64,000 nucleotides of DNA from Chloroflexota bacterium (lineage in GTDB: Bacteria; Chloroflexota; Anaerolineae; Anaerolineales; Villigracilaceae), in NCBI GenBank assembly GCA_016234495.1, contig JACRBI010000054.1:248001-312000 (forward strand). Direction: 5' to 3'. Each line of letters opens with the position of its first letter. Positions within the stretch are counted from its first letter, which is position 1. Shown in pieces: positions 58,062-64,000 of this stretch. The translations under genes and the position numbers were made by a program. The notes beneath the pieces are model-generated. The model had not been told where the DNA came from. It did no database searches and was given only the letters and a program-made list of their open reading frames with translations.

Positions 58062-58619
58062 ATGAAAAAAATTCAATTTTCGCTCGTAATTTTGATAGCC
58101 TTGCTGGCAATGACCACAGGGACAGCGTTTGCAGGGTCTGCTCTTTCTCTCATTGAAGTACGAAACGATAAATCTGGAGCCACGTTTATTTTCCGCGTAA
58201 CGGGGGAGTTCTCGCGGAGTGAACTCAATAGTGGCTACGTACAGGTGAGTGGCGGCGACAATTATCCGCTTTCTTGCGCCCAGCAGGACGCAACGACTGT
58301 CGTATGCCACACCACAAAGAAAGCTGGCGGCAATGTTGTGGTTAGTTTTGGCGGTTCAAGCTTTTGGACAGGTGTGCCGGCAGCCCCACAACAGACTTGC
58401 TACCCCGTTTATGATTTGGATATTCATTTCCCCGGCGAATGGATTCAATTTGCCGAGGTTTGCACGGAAGGAGCTGCCTCAGACACGATAATCATGGATA
58501 ATCCATGGCTGGGTGTCCCAAACTGGACCTATCACTACAATGATAGCGCTCCTATTGTTGCGCTTAACGATCCAGGCAACGGATATTATCCCTTCCCTGG
58601 TTTAGTAAACGCTAACTAA
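58062..58619 (+). CDS. Hypothetical small secreted protein
   Basis: 185 aa, not recognised. Clear signal peptide (MKKIQFSLVILIALLAMTTG, cleavage after AFA). The mature part is about 160 residues, beta-rich, with four Cys that could form two disulfides (LSCAQ, VVCHT, QTCYP, EVCTE) and many aromatic residues near the C-terminus (PNWTYHYNDS, NGYYPFPG). AAGGA site before the ATG; a strong terminator follows. The gene lies between the two copies of the deacetylase 3' end, so it may be a recent insertion. Confidence 0.7.
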   Translation: MKKIQFSLVILIALLAMTTGTAFAGSALSLIEVRNDKSGATFIFRVTGEFSRSELNSGYVQVSGGDNYPLSCAQQDATTVVCHTTKKAGGNVVVSFGGSSFWTGVPAAPQQTCYPVYDLDIHFPGEWIQFAEVCTEGAASDTIIMDNPWLGVPNWTYHYNDSAPIVALNDPGNGYYPFPGLVNAN

Positions 58620-58646
58620 GTAAAATTCATTCAATCGTTAGTATAG

Positions 58647-58683
58647 AAACAACCCTGTGCTCAATTGCAGGGTTGTTTTTTTC
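58647..58683 (+). terminator. Intrinsic terminator of the secreted-protein gene
   Basis: AAACAACCCTG (58647-58657) pairs with CAGGGTTGTTT (58668-58678), ending in a run of T. Confidence 0.85.
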
Positions 58684-58749
58684 TGTAATAAATTGCGCTT
58701 TCCCCCCTTTTTTTAAAGCATGATTTGTAGTTGGAGGTATCCTATAAAT

Positions 58750-59559
58750 TTACCTCAACCCCTCAAACAAATCTGCCTCTATTTTTCTGCCCCCGTTGAC
58801 CAAACTGAATGCGCGGTAAAAAGTCCCTTGCATCGCGAGGACTGCGGCGGCGGATTCTTTTGGCATTTCAGCGAGAGCAGCGATGGAAGGCAGTTGACTC
58901 TTGTGGTATTGAATGGCTTCCCACGCCGTGCCGCAATGTTCAGCCATGTTAATGCGGGTGGTGATCATCCAATCCTTCCAGGGAATTTCTCCGCGCAGTT
59001 CATCACCCACAGCGAAAGTGATCTCTCCCACAAAAGACGTAACCAGATTGACGAAGCCTTCCCCATCCACCATGTAATAAAGTTTTGAAACTCGATGGGC
59101 TGGAAGATTTTCGGAGTCGGTGTAAGTTGAGTCCGCGGCGCAGACGACGGCGGCGGATGTGAATTGTCCGATGGCGATGTGATCGGGGTGGCCGTAATTT
59201 CCATCAGGAGGAAAGGTCACGACAACCTGCGGCCTGATTCTGCGGATGTGAGTTGCGATTCGGCTGATGGCTTCGGCGTGATTGGCCTTGTCTACGTCAC
59301 CGTCAACGTAGCCGAGAAAGCTCAGTGATTTCATGCCGAGTGTGTTGACGGCATTCTGCAATTCAGCGCTGCGGATTTGGCCAAGAATTTCAAAGCCGGG
59401 GTGTTCATCCTCGGGGCCGAACCAGCCTCTCTCTCCGCGTGAAGCGCAGACGAGGTGTGTATCCACTCCTTCGGCAGAATACTTTGCCAGCGTGCCGCCC
59501 ATGCCCATCGATTCGTCATCGGGATGCGCAAAAACAGCGAGCAGTTTTAACGATTCCAT
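58750..59559 (-). CDS. PIG-L/LmbE family N-acetylglucosaminyl deacetylase
   Basis: 269 aa. Zinc motif AHPDDE at residues 11-16 and the distal His in HPDHIAIGQ near 142 define the family. Members deacetylate GlcNAc-linked substrates, such as bacillithiol or mycothiol precursors (BshB/MshB) or glycolipids; which one is unknown. GGAGG precedes the ATG. Its last 57 bases occur a second time at 57772-57828. Confidence 0.88.
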   Translation of the reverse strand: MESLKLLAVFAHPDDESMGMGGTLAKYSAEGVDTHLVCASRGERGWFGPEDEHPGFEILGQIRSAELQNAVNTLGMKSLSFLGYVDGDVDKANHAEAISRIATHIRRIRPQVVVTFPPDGNYGHPDHIAIGQFTSAAVVCAADSTYTDSENLPAHRVSKLYYMVDGEGFVNLVTSFVGEITFAVGDELRGEIPWKDWMITTRINMAEHCGTAWEAIQYHKSQLPSIAALAEMPKESAAAVLAMQGTFYRAFSLVNGGRKIEADLFEGLR

Positions 59560-59576
59560 TGTGCCTCCAAAAAGAA

Positions 59577-59611
59577 AAAGTGACTGTCAGCTTAAAGCTG
59601 ACAGTCACTTT
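59577..59611 (-). terminator. Intrinsic terminator of the FHA/flavin-protein unit
   Basis: 17-bp perfect arms (59577-59593, 59595-59611), followed on the minus strand by CTTTTTCTTTTT. It lies directly downstream of the gene at 59614. Confidence 0.85.
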
Positions 59612-59613
59612 GA

Positions 59614-60087
59614 TTATCGTTCTGAAACTTTTAGAAGCGTTTCAGGTGTGATGTTATATGCCTTTGCAAGCCCCGCGACGAATCGCCCGCCCTTGGGGTT
59701 GATGCGCCACAAACCAAAATCGGCAAGTTTGAAAAGGGATTCTGATGCCGGGAAGCGTTCGATGAACATTTTTTTTATGGGAGTAAAACCCGGCTCGCCG
59801 TTTTCCATCAACTCGGCGCTGCCACGGATGGTGACCCGCGCGAGTGATTGTGGATTGTCGCGGCCGTCGTCGGTTTCTGTGATCAACAAACTCATCCGTT
59901 TATTCTTTTGCAAGTCCATGATGGGCTGGGCGAGGCGGCTGGCGAAAATATGGAACGAGGAAAAGTCCTCCGTGACCACGTATTCAACCATCGAGACGTG
60001 AGGGGCTTCGTCGCGCAGGGTGGCAAGCGCGGCAATACGGGTATTGCGAATAATTTGGGCTAAAATTTTTTCTGATTGGACGTCCAT
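59614..60087 (-). CDS. Pyridoxamine 5'-phosphate oxidase-like flavin-binding protein
   Basis: 157 aa, split-barrel fold. N-terminal helix then ALATLRDEAPHVSMVEYVVT (residues 21-40), FHIFASRLAQPIMDLQKNKR and SLLITETDDGRDNPQSLARV, the typical PNPOx-like pattern; the C-terminal strand GLWRINPKGGRFVAG resembles HugZ/FMN proteins. Probable FMN or haem-handling oxidoreductase. The ATG at 60087 starts the fold; a longer in-frame start would overlap the FHA gene and is rejected. It starts 5 bases after the FHA gene, so both form one unit. Confidence 0.8.
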   Translation of the reverse strand: MDVQSEKILAQIIRNTRIAALATLRDEAPHVSMVEYVVTEDFSSFHIFASRLAQPIMDLQKNKRMSLLITETDDGRDNPQSLARVTIRGSAELMENGEPGFTPIKKMFIERFPASESLFKLADFGLWRINPKGGRFVAGLAKAYNITPETLLKVSER

Positions 60088-60092
60088 GTTTG

Positions 60093-60749
60093 CTATTCGC
60101 CGGGAGGTGGATTGTGCAGGCGCATCCCATGACCGCGCACTGTGTCGATAAATTGATGAGTTGGGTCGAGCGACGCGAGGCGGTCGCGCAGGCGGCGGAT
60201 GAGCGCATCCAAAGCCTGGTCGGATACACCCGCGGTTTGTTCCTCGCCCCAGACAATGCTGACAAGGTCGCTGCGGCTGATGACCTGTCCCTGATGCTCG
60301 TAGAGCATCCATAATAATTTGAACTGCTGTGCCGACAGCGGCGGCACCACCTGCTGTTGGTTAACCCAGACCTGCCTCGATTTTTGATCCATCAGCAAAC
60401 GCCCGGAGCGAATCCCGCCTTCAGCCAGCGGCATCGTTGCATCTGATGTCAGAAATAGGAATTGCTGTGCGAGCGCGATGCCAAGCATGTCGCCGTCCTG
60501 CAGCATGACGGGTGTGGTTAATTCCGTTCCGTTGTGATTGGTGCCGTTCTTGCTGCCGAGGTCTTCGATCGTCACGCCTTCGGCAGTGGGGGTGATGCGC
60601 GCATGGAAGCGCGAAACCTGGCGATCCTGAACATGGATCTCGCAGGTGGGATCACGCCCGACCATCAGGGTATGACTCAACGACCAGCGTTGTCCTTTTA
60701 GCGGGCCGTCTTGTGCAACGAGGATGGGATATTCTTCTTCTTGTTTCAT
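60093..60749 (-). CDS. FHA domain - winged helix transcriptional regulator
   Basis: 218 aa. FHA domain at residues 8-95 (VGRDPTCEIHVQDRQVSRFH, then DLGSKNGTNHNG; the Arg, Ser and Asn that hold phosphothreonine are all present). An OmpR-type winged helix follows at about 115-215 (LSAQQFKLLWMLYEHQGQVI, LIRRLRDRLASLDP, FIDTVRGHGMRL). A kinase-phosphorylated partner or its own regulation by phospho-Thr would link it to DNA binding, as in EmbR, though EmbR has the domains in the other order. A GAGG site lies 6 bases before the ATG at 60749. Divergent from a Ser/Thr kinase. Confidence 0.85.
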   Translation of the reverse strand: MKQEEEYPILVAQDGPLKGQRWSLSHTLMVGRDPTCEIHVQDRQVSRFHARITPTAEGVTIEDLGSKNGTNHNGTELTTPVMLQDGDMLGIALAQQFLFLTSDATMPLAEGGIRSGRLLMDQKSRQVWVNQQQVVPPLSAQQFKLLWMLYEHQGQVISRSDLVSIVWGEEQTAGVSDQALDALIRRLRDRLASLDPTHQFIDTVRGHGMRLHNPPPGE

Positions 60750-61004
60750 AAACTGCCTCAATTATTGCTTTCAGACAATGACAATAAATAATGGAAAAGT
60801 GTTGCCTTGCAGCGTCATACTAAAAATTGAAATTCATACTCTGCATTAACAAAGACGTTTATAATATAGCAGAAAAGTGACATTCTGTGCATATCAACGC
60901 CATGTTTTTATGGTCTTAATATAAACCCGGAAGTGATACACGCCGAAATTATCGCTTCCTTAAGACGACCCGCAGATGCCGCTTGCTAGCCATAAGGAGA
61001 AGAT
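60750..61004. other. Divergent intergenic region between FHA regulator and kinase
   Basis: AT-rich, about 255 bases. Contains TATAAT at 60860-60865 on the plus strand without a convincing -35, and an imperfect hairpin GGAAGTGATA/TATCGCTTCC (60929-60959) just before the kinase. A natural site for control of both genes by the FHA protein. Confidence 0.4.
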
Positions 61005-61997
61005 TTGCCCCAGCCATTGAAGAATGGGGAGATCCTGCGTGACCGCTACCAGATCCGTGAACAGATCGGACAGGGCGGCACCGGCAGTATTTACCTTGCA
61101 GACGATTCTCGTCTGCAAGGCCGTTTGTGCGCGATCAAGGAAGTGGAGCACAACCAGGCTCTCCCAACCGAAATTTTGAAACAGGCACGCGAACAATTCT
61201 TTCGCGAGGCATCTGTCCTTGCGCGCCTTGACCATCCCAACCTGCCAAAAGTTTCAGACTTCTTCTCTGACGGACCGCGTGATTACCTCGTCATGGATTT
61301 TGTGCCCGGCAAGGATTTGCGCGAGCGCATGCTGCAGGCGCGGCGCGAAAGGACTTTTCTTTCGGAAGATGAAGTCATTCGCTGGGCGGCGCAAATTGCG
61401 GACGCATTAAATTACCTCCACCATCAGGAACCTTCCATCATTCACCGCGACATCAAACCGAGCAATCTCAAATTGACACCGAGCGGGGTGATCAAGCTGG
61501 TGGATTTTGGCCTTGTCAAAATACTTGCTCCCGATGAAGTTACGATCACGATCATTCAGGGACAGGGGACTGCGCTTTACACGCCTTTGGAGCAATACGG
61601 CGGCGACGATGCTCATACCGAAGCACGGGCGGATATTTTTTCCTTCGGCGCGACTCTCTATCACCTGCTGACGAATGAGCCTCCCACCGAAGCCCGCAAA
61701 CGCTTCCTTGACACCCGCAGCCTGACCCGGCCTCGAGAGATAAATCCAGCCATCAGCATTCAAGTCGAAAAAGCCGTCCTGTGGGCAATGTCCTTGCATC
61801 CCGATGACCGGCCAAAGGATGTGCTTGAATTCCGCGACGCCTTGATCGGCAGGCAAGAATCCCCCGAGCGGACGGATGATATGAACAGAGCCAGCTTCGA
61901 GGTCCCGCCGTTGACCGTCTTTCCACAGGAACAGGTCGCGGGTTTCATCGCACTTGGGTTATTCCTCATGGGTTTGGTTTCTACGCTGGTGAGATAG
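61005..61997 (+). CDS. Serine/threonine protein kinase, membrane-anchored
   Basis: 330 aa. Hanks-type kinase: Gly loop GQGGTGSIYLADD (residues 20-32), Lys in CAIKEVE, catalytic loop IHRDIKPSNLKL near 145, DFGLVK, and an activation segment GTALYTPLEQYGG with Tyr/Thr candidates. A C-terminal membrane helix (AGFIALGLFLMGLVSTLV) ends the protein; no external sensor domain. TTG start with AAGGAG 5 bases upstream. Probable partner: the divergent FHA regulator. Confidence 0.92.
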   Translation: MPQPLKNGEILRDRYQIREQIGQGGTGSIYLADDSRLQGRLCAIKEVEHNQALPTEILKQAREQFFREASVLARLDHPNLPKVSDFFSDGPRDYLVMDFVPGKDLRERMLQARRERTFLSEDEVIRWAAQIADALNYLHHQEPSIIHRDIKPSNLKLTPSGVIKLVDFGLVKILAPDEVTITIIQGQGTALYTPLEQYGGDDAHTEARADIFSFGATLYHLLTNEPPTEARKRFLDTRSLTRPREINPAISIQVEKAVLWAMSLHPDDRPKDVLEFRDALIGRQESPERTDDMNRASFEVPPLTVFPQEQVAGFIALGLFLMGLVSTLVR

Positions 61998-62001
61998 CGC
62001 G

Positions 62002-62949
62002 TCAATCCGAGGAGGTAATCTCCGCCTTCATCTTTTCGATCATCCTGCAAAACGAACAAAAATCAGGCGCGGAGGTGGGTTGACCGCATTTGGGGCAGGG
62101 ATGCATTTTCTGCATTTCCATGTTTTTTTCGATGAACAAATTCCCGCTTTTTCTTGCTTCGAGAAAATTCAAATAAAAAATGAGTTTTGCGCCAGGGCGG
62201 ACAGTTTCCAGTTGATTCAGCGTTTCCTTGTAAAGAATGGACTGCGACCCCTCGGCGAAGGGACATTCCTCGTAAATGTATTCGATCCCGCGCGCGATTG
62301 CGTAGGCGGTCATCTCACGCTCATAAAAACGACAGAGCGGCTTGACCTTGCGCGCCAACCCATCCGCCGAGGCGGGGAGGACAGGTCCTTGCCGCAGGAG
62401 ATATTCACTGACCCAGTTCAAGGTGTTGCCGAACAGCACCGCGGCTTCATCGTCGAGGTTGTGACCTGTCGCAAGCACATCATACCCAAGGTCACGGGCG
62501 ATGCGATTCATTTCGTGGCGTTTGGCCAACCCGCAGACCGCGCATGGTTTCCCATATCCGCGGTGACTGATCTGCGCCATGACAGGAATGGGCTGCCCAT
62601 ATTCTTTTTCAATATCCACCACATGCAGTTTGAGATTATTTTCTTTTGCGAATTTTTCCGCCAGCCGCCGTGACTCGTTTGAATAATTGATGCCGCCATC
62701 AATGCCGAGGCCGAGATACAGCCCATCTGCCTGATAGCCAAGCCTGACGAGAATATCCCAGAGCGAGAGTGAATCCTTGCCGCCCGAAACTGCCACGAGG
62801 ATTTTTTCCTCGCGGGTAAACATTTCATATTTTTTGATGAAGCGCTCGGTTTGCTCGGGAATCCATTCGAGGTAATGTTCCTTGCATAAAGCCAGTTTGT
62901 GCTGGCGCATGTGGACCGAGGCTTTGTTTTCACATCTGCGGCATTTCAT
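62002..62949 (-). CDS. ttuA: tRNA 2-thiolation enzyme, TtuA/TIGR00269 family
   Basis: 315 aa. N-terminal zinc-binding Cys/His pairs (KCRRC and LCKEH), PP-loop SGGKDS at 55-60, CAVCG (Fe-S Cys) near 138, the conserved ECPFAEG, and a C-terminal zinc ribbon CPKCGQPTSAPDFCSFC. TtuA activates a tRNA uridine for sulfur insertion (s2T54/U54 in thermophiles; related enzymes act at other positions). It takes sulfur from the C-terminal thiocarboxylate of TtuB, encoded 4 bases upstream in the same direction. Confidence 0.85.
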   Translation of the reverse strand: MKCRRCENKASVHMRQHKLALCKEHYLEWIPEQTERFIKKYEMFTREEKILVAVSGGKDSLSLWDILVRLGYQADGLYLGLGIDGGINYSNESRRLAEKFAKENNLKLHVVDIEKEYGQPIPVMAQISHRGYGKPCAVCGLAKRHEMNRIARDLGYDVLATGHNLDDEAAVLFGNTLNWVSEYLLRQGPVLPASADGLARKVKPLCRFYEREMTAYAIARGIEYIYEECPFAEGSQSILYKETLNQLETVRPGAKLIFYLNFLEARKSGNLFIEKNMEMQKMHPCPKCGQPTSAPDFCSFCRMIEKMKAEITSSD

Positions 62950-62953
62950 GGAC

Positions 62954-63145
62954 CTACCCGCCCGAGATCACAGCAATCAACTTGACCACATCACCGTCGC
63001 GCAAAATTTCGTCGTCGGTGATCATTTCGCCGTCGCGCGTCGCAATGACAGATTCGGGCACGATGTTGTTTTTCTTCAAAGCATCCACCAGCGCCATACC
63101 CGGGCGCACTTCATATTCCTTGTCGCGCAGAATTAATTTGACAGC
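62954..63145 (-). CDS. ttuB: ThiS/MoaD-like sulfur carrier, TtuB type
   Basis: 63 aa, beta-grasp. Ends in AVISGG, the Gly-Gly tail needed to carry a thiocarboxylate. The core has YEVRPGMALVDALKKNNI and RDGDVVKLIAV. TtuB donates sulfur to the TtuA enzyme encoded immediately downstream; an E1-like activating enzyme is not in the window. The ATG at 63145 has a GAGGAAA site; an in-frame start upstream adds 10 non-homologous residues. Confidence 0.85.
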   Translation of the reverse strand, partial: AVKLILRDKEYEVRPGMALVDALKKNNIVPESVIATRDGEMITDDEILRDGDVVKLIAVISGG

Positions 63146-63409
63146 CATTTTTTTCCTCGCGTCGAATTTTATCATCCTTCCAATACCTTCTTTCTGCCTT
63201 TGGCCTTATCGCGACCGTAGCAAAGTCATGAAGAGCGTATTCTTTGTATTCGGAACTCACAGAATGGACGGATTTTTTATTATTTGCAATTTCCGTGGCG
63301 TCCGTGCAATCCGTGTACTAAAAAGATTTTTGTCAAGCGACTGTGTTACAGCCATTTCCGTTTCTGCAATCCGCTTGACATTCCCCCTGCCTTGACGTAG
63401 CATATCAGC
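63146..63409. other. Divergent intergenic region with repeat-like DNA
   Basis: 264 bases. No gene. Contains AATTTCCGTGGCGTCCGTGC then AATCCGTGTACT (63291-63322) of the CCGTG repeat family. Promoters for ttuB and the glycosyltransferase must be here but are not distinct. Confidence 0.4.
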
Positions 63410-64000
63410 ATGAAAATCGGAATGATGGTGGATTCATACAAACCGTATGTCAGTGGAATTACCAATTACGTTGACATCAACAAACGCTATTTTGAAATGG
63501 CGGGGCATGATGTGTTCGTCTTCACGTTTGGCGACCTGGATTATAAAGACGGCGAGAAAAATGTGATCCGCAGCCGCGGTGTGCCGCTGGCTGATTCAGG
63601 CTTTTACCTGTCGATGCGCTACTCAACCGCCGCGAAAAAACTTTTGCAAAGTATGGATATTGTCCACGTCCAGCACCCGTTTCTCAGCGGGCGGCTGGCT
63701 TTAAGATATTGCCGAAACATCCCCATCGTTTACACCAATCATACGCGCTACGACCTTTATGCCCAGGCTTATTTGCCCATCATGCCCCAGGAAGTGAGTC
63801 AGGGACTCTTGCAAGCCTACATGCCTTCATTTTGTAAGGCGGTTGACCTTGTCATTGCGCCATCCGCCGGCATGGAAAAAGTCCTGCGCCAACTCAACGT
63901 GGATGGAAATATTGCAGTCGTGCCGAACGGCGTTGACCTGAAAAATTTTCACAGCGCCGTTCCGCTTTCACGCGCCGATTTTGGGTACAAGGAAGATGAC
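63410..64000 (+). CDS. GT4 family glycosyltransferase, N-terminal part (runs off the window)
   Basis: 197 codons present, open at the right edge. It begins MKIGMMVDSYKPYVSGITNY, a typical GT4 N-terminal domain (donor-loop G near residue 16), continues with HVQHPFLSGRLALRY, IVYTNHTRYDLYAQAY and ends at PNGVDLKNFH, the start of the hinge to the second Rossmann half. Looks like diacylglycerol or polyprenol glucosyl/mannosyl transferases. No clear ribosome site before the ATG at 63410. Confidence 0.85.
   Translation, partial: MKIGMMVDSYKPYVSGITNYVDINKRYFEMAGHDVFVFTFGDLDYKDGEKNVIRSRGVPLADSGFYLSMRYSTAAKKLLQSMDIVHVQHPFLSGRLALRYCRNIPIVYTNHTRYDLYAQAYLPIMPQEVSQGLLQAYMPSFCKAVDLVIAPSAGMEKVLRQLNVDGNIAVVPNGVDLKNFHSAVPLSRADFGYKEDD

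Noticed and set aside
1-64000. tRNA, rRNA, riboswitch or phage structural genes
   Set aside because: No tRNA-like cloverleaf, rRNA stretch, purine or Moco riboswitch consensus, or phage protein could be recognised by eye; a covariance-model search would be decisive.

Overview
The window looks like one chromosomal contig from a bacterium of the Chloroflexota, most likely an Anaerolineae relative. This is inference. It rests on lipoproteins whose lipobox is followed by Thr-Glu-Ala-Pro or Pro/Thr-rich spacers, an ADP-forming acyl-CoA synthetase, an LCP/LysM/CpXC protein set, a TtuA-TtuB tRNA-thiolation pair, several TTG starts, and families of short intergenic palindromes. I see no rRNA, tRNA, CRISPR array, phage or complete IS.

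Layout. 0-6.3 kb (minus strand): ADP-forming acyl-CoA synthetase, a PadR-DUF2812 regulatory pair with a clear promoter/operator, a small L7/L12-C-terminal-like protein, a small membrane protein, DegV, and a DUF4062 protein. 6.3-7.0 kb: gene-poor, with repeat debris. 7.0-9.3 kb: a secreted cytochrome with 30 CxxCH motifs, preceded by a 43-codon ORF that overlaps its start.

9.5-36.4 kb (plus strand): a long purine salvage/catabolism region. It holds an 8-oxoguanine-deaminase-type amidohydrolase, adenine deaminase, a GntR/UTRA regulator, YgeY, two carbamoyltransferases (one ATCase-like with altered substrate residues, one YgeW-type), carbamate kinase, two complete BMP-type nucleoside/purine ABC importers, and an FAD subunit plus an XdhD-like Fe-S/Mo subunit. 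The logic is uptake, deamination and hydroxylation, ring and ureide breakdown, then carbamoyl phosphate to ATP. Three intergenic regions here share a palindrome that may be the operator of the GntR regulator. Between the two molybdo-hydroxylase genes sits a 0.54-kb element with terminal inverted repeats carrying a GxxExxY nuclease-like gene broken by an in-frame stop.

36.5-43.2 kb: housekeeping and transport (threonine synthase, AI-2E permease, GT2, MATE, methylmalonyl-CoA epimerase, TilS). 43.2-56.1 kb: a tyrosine-recombinase-fold protein lacking its catalytic residues, an LCP protein, a LysM protein overlapping an atypical histidine kinase (Gln in place of the phosphoacceptor His), a TPR protein, a lipoprotein, a canonical histidine kinase, PepF and a CpXC protein. 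56.3-59.6 kb: an unrecognised two-gene module (soluble protein plus four-helix membrane protein) and a small secreted protein flanked by two copies of the 3' end of an LmbE-type deacetylase gene. 59.6-64 kb: a flavin/PNPOx-like protein, an FHA-winged-helix protein divergent from a Ser/Thr kinase, TtuA/TtuB, and the start of a GT4 glycosyltransferase.

The most unusual items are the broken GxxExxY element, the palindromic repeat inside a coding region, the catalytically stripped recombinase, the Gln-for-His kinase, the shared operator-like palindrome, the duplicated LmbE tail and the unassigned two-gene module.
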